A DNA stretch of 64,000 nucleotides from Prostheceraeus crozeri (Eukaryota > Platyhelminthes > Polycladida > Euryleptidae), in assembly GCA_907163375.1 (NCBI GenBank), contig CAJQUW010000515.1:248001-312000 (forward strand). Reading direction: 5' to 3'. Both the position numbers and the translations under genes were made by a program. Below the pieces are notes generated by a model. It worked only from the letters and a program-made list of their open reading frames with translations, did not search any database and was not told the origin of the DNA. Below, in pieces: positions 36,429 to 47,200 of this stretch (positions are counted from its first letter, which is position 1; each line of letters opens with the position of its first letter).

Positions 36429-36884
36429 CGTAAGCAATCAGGGTTTCATAAAAAAATTTGCAGAGATTATCAAATCTCAACACATGCAGCCACCACGAGA
36501 CATGCTTCGGCCTGATTGACCTCATCAGTTGGGGGTTGTCTCCACCGGACCATCTGTTGAGAGCACAACGCCTGCGTTAAAGCAGTGCCTTCCTTGTTAA
36601 TTCACGCTCTCAACAGATGGTCCGGTGGCTTTGTGACTTTTCACGTCCTCTAGCTCAACGTCGATGATTCAAACCTACCCACGACTGATGAGGCCGAACA
36701 CGGCAAAACATGCCTCGTGGTGGATGCATCTGTTGAGATTTGATAAATGTATCAATTACCAGGTCACGTGTCTTGAAATTAGCAGACAGGGTATATGCTT
36801 GCATAAGATGACTTTGGAAAACTACTGGCTACTGTATGTACAGTGTGCATGTATTAGAATCATTGGCTTCGTAAGCAACCAGGG
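36429..36884. mobile_element. Inverted pair of SINE family S sequences flanked by a 15-bp direct repeat
   Basis: CGTAAGCAATCAGGG (36429-36443) recurs as CGTAAGCAACCAGGG at 36870-36884, in direct orientation. Between them, 36463-36565 and 36610-36750 are inverted copies that meet at CACCGGACCATCTGTTGAGA on the left and its mirror on the right. The right half has A-box-like TGGCTTTGTGA (36626-36636) and B-box-like GATTCAAACCT (36666-36676). Probably a foldback SINE insertion with a target-site duplication. Confidence 0.6.
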
Positions 36885-36912
36885 GCGGTCGCACAGAAAC
36901 AGAGTTAGATAG
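36881..36912 (-). repeat. Shared repeat motif (inverted orientation)
   Basis: On the minus strand this reads CTATCTAACTCTGTTTCTGT then GCGACCGCCCC, nearly the same as 19591-19620 and 38766-38792 on plus. It probably marks the end of one dispersed family. Confidence 0.5.
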
Positions 36913-36954
36913 TGAGTTGTCAGTGTCTAGCAAATCTCTAGAGATTTACTATAT

Positions 36955-37680
36955 AGTCCGGCAGCCAGAACGAGTTTCTGCAGGGAACGAGGCCGAAAGT
37001 GAGACTTTCACAGAATGATGTTCACCCTATGCCTACTACCAATCGGCACGTCTGCCGAGTTCTAGTGAGTTCCTCTTCTTGTCAGACGAGATCAAAGAAA
37101 AACACATGTAAATCCAATGGGACGCAGATTGCAGTTTTTGGCTAAAATGAAATTTTCCATGCTTTCTCTGATTAAACGGAAAGTATTAAGCCCAGAGTCA
37201 TACTTTTTGACATGGAATGTCTTCAGGCCATTTTCTTTCATCATCATGCACCCCTGTCTATAAAGCTAAACACATTTCGATTTGGCGAGCTTCTTAATGA
37301 CAGCAAACACAAACATTTTGAGCAACTTTATCCACATTTAACCACATTCTCGCATACATTCCCGATTAGATGCATGATAATAGCACATGCATATCATAGG
37401 AAATGATCTGCAGACATTCCATGCCAACAATTATTACTCTAGGCTTAGTACTTTTCGTTTAATTAGAGAAAATATGGAAAATTTCATTTTAGCCAAAAAC
37501 TGCAATCTGCGTCCCATTGGATTTACATGTGTTTTTCTTTGATCTTGTCTGACAAGAAGAGGAACTCACTAGAACTCGGCAGACGTGCCGATTGGTAGTA
37601 GGCATAGGGTGAACATCATTCTGTGAAAGTCTCATTTTCGGCCTCGTTCCCTGCAGAAACTCGTTCTGGCTGCCGGACTA
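36955..37680. mobile_element. Foldback element, copy 2 (arms about 250-270 bp)
   Basis: The left arm starts AGTCCGGCAGCCAGAACGAG and the right arm ends with its mirror CTCGTTCTGGCTGCCGGACT. Arms of about 36955-37227 and 37408-37680 are nearly identical along their length, including CTGCAGGGAACGAGGCCG, GAGACTTTCACAGAATGATG and CACATGTAAATCCAATGGGA. The loop (about 180 bp) also matches copy 1. The arms are far more alike than those of copy 1, so this copy is younger or has been gene-converted. No coding capacity. Confidence 0.85.
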
Positions 37681-38765
37681 ATAGTCCCTTAACCGTGTGT
37701 TGCGCACGGAAGAGTTGTTAGAGTTTTGTTTCAATTTTTGCAGGAATTCCGTTCTTAGCATCAGTTGTCACGTGATGAATTGAAACTCTAAAAGCGCATC
37801 ACTGATGTTGACAAAGTGTGTCACAATGACCATAGAAATTTGACTTTTCGCTTTGTTTACAATGACGATCGTGGCCAACGATCATAGTCAAAGTATGACA
37901 CCGATGGTGATGACAATTCGTTTCTGTGCTGACCGTTTACGTAATTAATCAGTGTGCTATCTTAGAGAAGCTCTCTAATAAACAAGTCAAAAAAAGTTCG
38001 GCATTAAAGCATAGATTTATAAATACAGCAGTGTATTAGCTTGGACAGCGATCGATCGAGTTCCCTTATTCACGCATGCCCGCTATGTCAACAACCACGT
38101 AGCAGAGACACAATGAGTGCTATTGTCACTGCCATGCAGCGCACAATAAGTGAGAACTATAGTCATTTTTCTTTTACCATGCAGTTGGTCACGAAAATTT
38201 TGCGTAGGCAAGCGCACGCCCTTTAGGCAAGTCATCAATCTCCTGCTTTTGGATCAATACATGAAAGCAGCACAATTTCTAATCTCAGATCAGTCGGATG
38301 AAGCAAGCGTCATCTGTAATGAATTCACTATTCAGTGCAAGGCACTCAACAATAGTAACCTCTTGATGCATACAGAAACCAATCACAGATAGGCTGTCAT
38401 AAAGTTAGCGATCACTAACCAAGATCGTAATCAAGACTGACTTAACCATAGAAATTGACAGCAATAAAACCTCTAGAATGGAAATTAAGCTTCATGCAAT
38501 GCACAATAACGGCAGATAAATCGCACACATTTTCACTTAGATTCACCTGCCAACGTCTGTATCATTGGGTTAGAATCAGTCACATGAGTAAATCGAAGCT
38601 TTTAATTGGTTCTTCATGCCCCAACTTAGTTCCCTCGGATGTGCCGCGACCTTGAGTCAATTTCCATTCTAGCGAACTTCAGATAAACAGTTTACTTCTA
38701 TGGACTTAACCGTCCTTTAGCGCGCACCCCCAGTGAGTTAATGATACTGTTAGAGACTTGTTAGC

Positions 38766-38905
38766 CTAACAGTGTCTCTGTGCGGTCGCCCCAGGCTATT
38801 GATGGCCCGGTGGCTTTGTGGCTGGAGGACAAGTATTCATGTCCCCTTGCTCCAACGCCACTGGTTCGAGACAACTGCATGACTGATGAGGCCCAGCCAT
38901 AGAGA
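38766..38905 (+). repeat. SINE copy, family S, with A and B boxes
   Basis: An A box TGGCTTTGTGG (38811-38821) and B box GGTTCGAGAC (38863-38872) are spaced as in a pol III promoter, and are followed by TGACTGATGAGGCCC. The head is tRNA-like but has no cloverleaf. A further part of the family, GACCGAAGCATGCTTCATGG with CATCTGTTGAGAT, lies at 39386-39445. The CTGTGCGGTCGCCCC motif comes just before it. Confidence 0.6.
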
Positions 38906-39115
38906 TGGATTCGTCTGCCGCTGTTATTCTAGAGGTGACACGCTTCTATCTCAACCATTGTATGCGATGGTAGATAGATGTGGAAAGAGCCGTCTCCCTT
39001 TGGCTTATGTGATTGGCCAAGTGCGCACAAAGCGTAAAGAAAGTTGTATTTGGGAACACACGACCTAGAGTTGTCACATAGAAGACTGAACATCTGCCAA
39101 GTGAAAGATACCTGT

Positions 39116-39392
39116 CTTTGACTCAATGTTCCTCCGTGATAAATTCATCAAATGGAATCATTATTCACATCGTTCCACTCCTCACGATCTTAATTTACTG
39201 ACTGTGTGCGCTCAATGCGGTGTCAATGACTTAGTTCGTCAGAATTCAGGCTTGAATTGGCATAACGTTCAAAAGAAAATTGATCTTTCTGCCCCTCGGG
39301 ACAAGTTCTTGGCGTGACCATCAGTATTTAAAAATCTCATCTCTAGACCAAACAACGCAGACAAAGCAATTTATCTCTGTGGGTCCAGCAGA
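39116..39392 (+). repeat. Dispersed repeat, inverted partner of 9010-9277
   Basis: Starting at TTTGACTCAATGTTCCTCCG and running through CAGAATTCAGGCTTGAATT to GACCATCAG and CAGACAAAGCAATTTAT, this matches the reverse complement of 9010-9277 with scattered differences. Confidence 0.75.
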
Positions 39393-41265
39393 CCGAAGCA
39401 TGCTTCATGGCGGTTACACTTACATCTGTTGAGATATGATAGAGTCATTGGACAACAAAGAATGCTGAGTTCATTTAGGCAATTAATTCCGGAAATTTGA
39501 TCATAGATGTATAGTGTATTACAGACCAAATATAGTAAAACTCGACCAGGCTTGCGTATACATAGTTTATTCAAGTTACTGTTTTAAGAATTTTGAGCTT
39601 CAAATTATGGTCTTTCGAATTGATTTTGAAAAAAGTAGTGAAAAATGTAGGCTACATGTCGGTGGTGATTATATCGTATAAATCGCCCAAAGTTGAATGA
39701 ATGAATGAAACTCACACTTATACATCGAATCACTGAAAACACAAACATAACCAACGTTCCCAGAGAAATCGAGTTATCAGTGTTTTACTGTATACAGCTT
39801 CGTAATTACCGGCAGATACTATCTCTGCTCAAATGCTTTCACGGCCTCGCCACAGAACTCTGTCTTTGAAGGTGCCTTCGAGGTTGATAATGTAATCTGG
39901 TGACTTTAAGTTGAATTGAAATATATTTCAGATGACTTCTGCTACACTTCATGGATATTACAAGTCCACGAATGGATTAAAGCTACAGCGTGTGTCCATT
40001 CTTTAAGGCTTTAAGCCCAGGAAATTTCAAAATAAGCAATATCCGGAAATTGAAAGTTTTTTCTACTTATATAAAGACTTCAACGCATTTTTCCTTTTTC
40101 TTCGATCACATCAATTCTGGAAAGCACTTAAATCTGAACGACAGGCCTCTCTTCGAGTCAGCCCAAAATAAAACAAAAGTGTGCTTTACATAAGGGAATT
40201 TCCTCTTACGTTAGCTGTTCCATATATATTCATTGCCACTAAAGCATGAGATTGTTTCAGGATTAACAAATTCCTGTCTACACATCTTGTTTGAAGTTGA
40301 AACTCGTTGCCTAAAAACGATGTTTAAATGAATGCATAATGAGCCAGAAATTCACTATTCGAATTCAAGTTTACATGCCATTCCTGGAGTAATCAAGCTT
40401 AGATTTGAGAGGGATGCATGTCGTGATATTTCTAAAGAAGATTTGAAAGTTGTTGTATAGGCGGATTTAAATCTCAGATGTCCTATGTCTGCATGTCTGT
40501 TGGCAAACTTATTTCTAGGCTTTGAAACATCAAACAGATAATCTCAATTTTTAATGTTAAACAATCTGGTGAGCAATTCAAAAACATTCCCCACATAAGA
40601 AAGCAAAGTCAAGGTCATCAATTTTATAAATTAGCAGCAAACGTGACAATCTCAATGATAGATGTTCCAATTCAAATATTATTTCTGTCTTTGACATAGC
40701 TATACATTCATTTTAAGTACGATTCATATCAGAGCGTGTTGAGGAAGTCCTTTTTAGAGTATCAAACACATTACAGAAGTTCATTCTACTGCTGTGTGCT
40801 GGAACGCAGACTTAATTGAACATTACAACAAAACGAAGATGTTTTAATTTGTGGACGGAAAGTTAACAAAATGTCTACTTCGCATTCCGAGAAAGACAAT
40901 ATATAAGGAGTAAGCCAGCGATTACCTTTATCACGAGTTCTGCATATCAAGGCATCCCGAATCCTTTCTGATCGATTTATACAATCAATTCATTCATTTA
41001 TAAAACTCAACTTAGATGGAAATATAGTATCATTACGTTGTGATTTCATCATAAAGGAAATTCCTTATCGGATCTGAGATGCTCAGTCAGCTCTTCCATT
41101 CGCCAGCATAAATGCGCGCACGAAGATCCCATCAGGAATGTCTCAGAATTACAAGCGAAAGGAACACAATTACTTTAAGCTACTCAATATATGTCGAATC
41201 ACAAAAATTGATCATGCTCTATCATTTATTTAGTAAATTTAGGAAGTTTATGAGGAAGTTTAACC

Positions 41266-44200
41266 CTGTACAAGTATCCCGAAACAGGATTGGGAATCCA
41301 TGTGCAAGTATCACGAACCAGGATTGGGAATCCATGTGCAGGTATCACGAACCAGGATTGGGAATTCATGTGCAAGTATCCCGAAAGAGGATTGAGAATC
41401 CATGTGCAAGTATCCCGAAAGAGGATTGGGAATCCATGTGCAAGTATCACGAACCAGGATTGGGAATTCATGTGCAAGTATCACGAACCAGGATTGGGAA
41501 TCCATGTGCAAGTATCCCGATCTGGTATTGAGGATCCATGTGCAAGTATTCCGATCTGGTATTGAGGATCCATGTGCAAGGATCCCGATCTGGTATTGAG
41601 GATCCATGTGCAAGTATCACGAACCAAGATTGGGAATCCATGTGCAAGTATCCCGAAAGAGGATTGAGAATCCATGTGCAGGTATCACGAACCAGGATTG
41701 GGAATCCATGTGCAAGTATCACGAAAGAGGATTGAGGATCCATGTGAAAGTATTCCGAAAGAGGATTGAGGATCCATGTGCAAGTATTCCGATCTGGTAT
41801 TGAGGATCCATGTGCAAGGATCCCGATCTGGTATTGAGGATCCATGTGCAAGGATCCCGATCTGGTATTGAGGATCCATGTGCAAAGAATCCCTGTGTGG
41901 TATTGAAGATCCATGTGCAAGTATTCCGATCTGGTATTGAGGATCCATGTGCAAGTATTCCGATCTGGTATTGAGGATCCATGTGCAAGTATCACGAACC
42001 AAGATTGGGAATCCATGTACAAGTATCACGAACCAGGATTGGGAATCCATGTGCAAGCATCCCGAAAGAGGATTGAATATCCATGTGCAGGTATCACGAA
42101 CCAGGATTGGGAATCCATGTGCAAGTATCACGAACCAAGATTGGGAATCCATGTGCAAGTATCCCGAAAGAGGATTGAGGATCCATGTGCAAGCATACCG
42201 AAACAGGATTGAAGATCCATGTGCAAGTATTCCGATCTGGTATTGAGGATCCATGTGCAAGTATCCCGAACCAGGATTGAGGATCCATGTGCAAGCATCC
42301 CGAAAGAGGATTGAAGATCCATGTGCAAGGATCCCGATCTGGTATTGAGGATCCATGTGCAAGGATCCCGATCTGGTATTGAGGATCCATGTGCAAGTAT
42401 CCCGAACCAGGATTATGGATCCATGTGCAAGTATTCCGATCTGGTATTGAGGATCCATGTGCAAGTATTCCGATCTGGTATTGAGGATTCATGTGCAAGT
42501 ATCCCGAAAGAGGATTGAAGATCCATGTGCAAGTATTCCGATCTGGTATTGAGGATCCATGTGCAAGGATCCCGAAAGAGGATTGAGGATCCATTTGCAA
42601 GTATCACGAAAGAGGATTGAAGATCCATGTACAAGTATTCCGATCTGGTATTGAGGATCCATGTGAAAGTATTCCGATCTGGTATTGAGGATCCATGTGC
42701 AAGTATCCCGAAACAGGATTGAAGATCCATGTGCAAGTATTCCGATCTGGTATTGAGGATCCATGTGCAAGGATCCCGAAAGAGGATTGAAGATCCATGT
42801 GCAAGTATCACGAACCAGGATTGAGGATCCATGTGCAAGTATCCCGAAAGAGGATTGAGGATCCATGTGCAGGTATCACGAACCAAGATTGGGAATCCAT
42901 GTGCAAGTATCCCGATCTGGTATTGAGGATCCATGTAAAAGTATTCCGATCTCGTATTGAGGATCCATGTGCAAGGATCCCGATCTGGTAATCAGGATCC
43001 ATGTGCAAGAATCCCTGTCTGGTATTGAAGATCCATGTGCAAGTATTCCGATCTGGTATTGAGGATTCATGTGCAAGTATCCCGAAAGAGGATTGAAGAT
43101 CCATGTGCAAGTATTCCGATCTGGTATTGAGGATCGATGTGCAAGTATCCCGAACCAGGATTGAGGATCCATGTGCAAGTATCCCGAAAGAGGATTGAAG
43201 ATCCATGTGCAAGTATTCCGATCTGGTATTGAGGATCCATGTGCAAGGATCCCGATCTGGTATTGAGGATCCATGTGCAAGTATCCCGATCTGGTATTGA
43301 GGATCCATGTGCAAGAATCCCTGTCTGGTATTGAGGATCCATGTGCAAGTATTCCGATCTGGTATTGAGGATCCATGTGCAAGTATTCCGATCTGGTATT
43401 GAGGATTCATGTGCAAGTATCCCGAAAGAGGATTGAAGATCCATGTGCAAGTATTCCGATCTGGTATTGAGGATCCATGCGCAAGTATCACGAAAGAAGA
43501 TTGAAGATCCAAGTGCAAGTATTCCGATCTGGTATTGAGGATTCATGTGCAAGTATCCCGAAAGAGGATTGAAGATCCATGTGCAAGTATTCCGATCTGG
43601 TATTGAGGATCCATGTGCAAGGATCCCGATCTGGTATTGAGGATCCATGTGCAAGGATCCCGATCTGGTAATGAGGATCCATGTGCAAGAATCCCTGTCT
43701 GGTATTGAAGATCCATATGCAAGTATTCCGATCTGGTATTGAGGATCCATGTGCAAGTATCCCGAAAGAGGATTGAAGATCCATGTGCAAGTATTCCGCT
43801 CTGGTATTGAGGATCCATGTGCAAGGATCCCGATCTGGTAATGAGGATCCATGTGCAAGAATCCCTGTCTGGTATTGAAGATCCATGTGCAAGTATTCCG
43901 ATCTGGTATTGAGGATCCATGTGCAAGTATCCCGAACCAGGATTGAGGATCCATGTGCAAGCATCCCGAAAGAGGATTGAAGATCCATGTGCAAGGATCC
44001 CGATCTGGTATTGAGGATCCATGTGCAAGGATCCCGATCTGGTAATGAGGATCCATGTGCAAGAATCCCTGTCTGGTATTGAAGATCCATGTGCAAGTAT
44101 TCCGATCTGGTATTGAGGATCCATGTGCAAGTATTCCGAAAGAGGATTGAAGATCCATGTGCAAGTATTCCGATCTGGTATTGAGGATCCATGTGCAAGG

Positions 44201-47200
44201 ATCCCGAAAGAGGATTGAGGATCCATTTGCAAGTATCACGAAAGAGGATTGAAGATCCATGTGCAAGGATCCCCATCTGGTATTGAGGATCCATGTGCAA
44301 GTATTCCGATCTGGTATTGAGGATCCATGTGCAAGGATCCCGAAAGAGGATTGAGGATCCATGTGCAAGTATCACGAAAGAGGATTGAGGATCCATGTGA
44401 GGGTATCACGAACCAGGATTGGGAATCCATGTGCAAGTATCCCTGTCTGGTATTGAAGATCCATGTGCAAGGATCCCGATCTGGTATTGAGGATCCATGT
44501 GCAAGAATCCCTGTCTGGTATTGAAGATCCATGTGCAAGTATTCCGATCTGGTATTGAGGATCCATGTGCAAGTATCACGAAAGAGGATTGAAGATCCAT
44601 GTGCAAGTATTCCGATCTGATATTGAGGATCCATGTGCAAGGATCCCGATCTGGTAATGAGGATCCATGTGCAAGAATCCCTGTCTGGTATTGAAGATCC
44701 ATGTGCAAGTATTCCGATCTGGTATTGAGGATCCATGTGCAAGTATCCCGAACCAGGATTGAGGATCCATGTGCAAGCATCCCGAAAGAGGATTGAAGAT
44801 CCATGTGCAAGGATCCCGATCTGGTATTGAGGATCCATGTGAAAGTATCCCGATCTGGTATTGAGGATCCATCTGCAAGAATCCCTGTCTGGTATTGAGG
44901 ATCCATGTGCAAGTATTCCGATCTGGTATTGAGGATCGTTGTGCAAGTATTCCGATCTGGTATTGAGGATTCATGTGCAAGTATCCCGAAAGAGGATTGA
45001 AGATCCATGTGCAAGTATTCCGATCTGGTATTGAGGATCCATGCGCAAGGATCCCCAAAGAGGATTGAGGATCCATTTGCAAGTATCACGAAAGAGGATT
45101 GAAGATCCATGTACAAGTATTCCGATCTGGTATTGAGGATACATGTGAAAGTATTCCTGTCTGGTATTGAGGATCCATGTGCAAGTATCCCGAAAGAGGA
45201 TTGAAGATCCATGTGCAAGTATTCCGATCTGGTATTGAGGATCCATGTGCAAGGATCCCGAAAGAGGATTGAGGATCCATGTGCAAGTATCAAGAACCAG
45301 GATTGGGAATCCATGTGCAAGTATCACGAAAGAGGATTGAGGATCCATGTGCAGGTATCACGAACCAGGATTGGGAATCCATGTGCCAGTATCCCGAAAG
45401 AGGATTGAGGATCCATGTTTAAGTATTCCGAGATGGTATTGAGGATCCATGTGCAAAGATCCCGATCTGGTATTGAGGATCCATGTGCAAGGATCCCGAT
45501 CTGGTATTGAGGATCCATGCGCAAGAATCCCTGTCTGGTATTGAGGATCCATGTGCAAGGATCCCGATCTGCTAATGAGGATCCATGTGCAAGAATACCT
45601 GTCTGGTATTGAAGATCCATGTGCAAGTATTCCGATCTGGTATTGAGGATCCATGTGCAAGTATCCCGAAAGAGGATTGAAGATCCATGTGCAAGTATTC
45701 CGATCTGGTATTGAGGATCCATGTGCAAGGATCCCGATCTGGTAATGAGGATCCATGTGCAAGGATCCCGATCTGGTATTGAGGATCCATGTGCAAGGAT
45801 CCCGATCTGGTATTGAGGATCCATGTGCAAGTATCCCGAACCAGGATTGAGGATCCATGTGCAAGTATTCCGATCTGGCATTGAGGATCCATGTGCAAGT
45901 ATTCCGATCTGGTATTGAGGATTCATGTGCAAGTATCCCGAAAGAGGATTGAAGATCCATGTGCAAGTATTCCGATCTGGTATTGAGGATCCATGTGCAA
46001 GGATCCCGAAAGAGGATTGAGGATCCATTTGCAAGTATCACGAAAGAGGATTGAAGATCCATGTACAAGTATTCCGATCTGGTATTGAGGATCCATGTGA
46101 AAGTATTCCGATCTGGTATTGAGGATCCATGTGCAAGTATCCCGAAAGAGGATTGAAGATCCATGTGCAAGTATCAAGAACCAGGATTGAGGATCCATGT
46201 GCAAGTATCACGAAAGAGGATTGAGGATCCATGTGCAGGTATCACGAACCAGGATTGGGAATCCATGTGCAAGTATCCCGAAAGAGGATTGAGGATCCAT
46301 GTGAAAGTATTCCGATCTGGTATTGAGGATCCATGTGCAAGGATCCCGATCTGGTATTGAGGATCCATGTGCAAGAATCCCTGTCTGGTATTGAAATTCC
46401 ATGTGCAAGTATCCCGATCTGGTATTGAGGATCCATGTGCAAGTATCGCGAAAGAGGATTGAAGATCCATGTGCAAGTATTCCGATCTGATATTGAGGAT
46501 CCATGTGCAAGGATCCCGATCTGGTAATGAGGATCCATGTGCAAGAATCCCTGTCTGGTATTGAAGATCCATGTGCAAGTATTCCGATCTGGTATTGAGG
46601 ATCCATGTGCAAGTATCCCGAAAGAGGATTGAAGATCCATGTGCAAGTATTCCGATCTGGTATTGAGGATCCATGTGCAAGTATCCCGAACCAGGATTGA
46701 GGATCCATGTGCAAGCATCCCGAAAGAGGATTGAAGATCCATGTGCAAGGATCCTGATCTGGTATTGAGGATCAATGTGCAAGTATTCCGATCTGGTATT
46801 GAGGATCCATCTGCAAGAATCCCTGTCTGGTATTGAGGATCCATGTGCAAGTATTCCGATCTGGTATTGAGGATCCATGCGCAAGGATCCCGAAAGAGGA
46901 TTGAGGATCCATTTGCAAGTATCACGAAAGGGGATTGAAGATCCATGTACAAGTATTCCGATCTGGTATTGAGGATACATGTGAAAGTATTCCTGTCTGG
47001 TATTGAGGATCCATGTGCAAGTATCCCGAAAGAGGATTGAAGATCCATGTGCAAGTATTCCGATCTGGTATTGAGGATCCATGTGCAAGGATCCCGAAAG
47101 AGGATTGAGGATCCATGTGCAGGTATCACGAACCAGGATTGGGAATCCATGTGCAAGTATCCCGAAAGAGGATTGAGGATCCATGTGCAAGTATTCCGAA

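Noticed and set aside
36238..36519. 93-codon plus-strand frame
   Set aside because: It runs into the inverted SINE pair and has no recognisable protein sequence.
38766..38905. Functional tRNA gene on plus
   Set aside because: A and B boxes are present, but no cloverleaf or anticodon stem can be drawn, and copies recur with a shared non-tRNA body.
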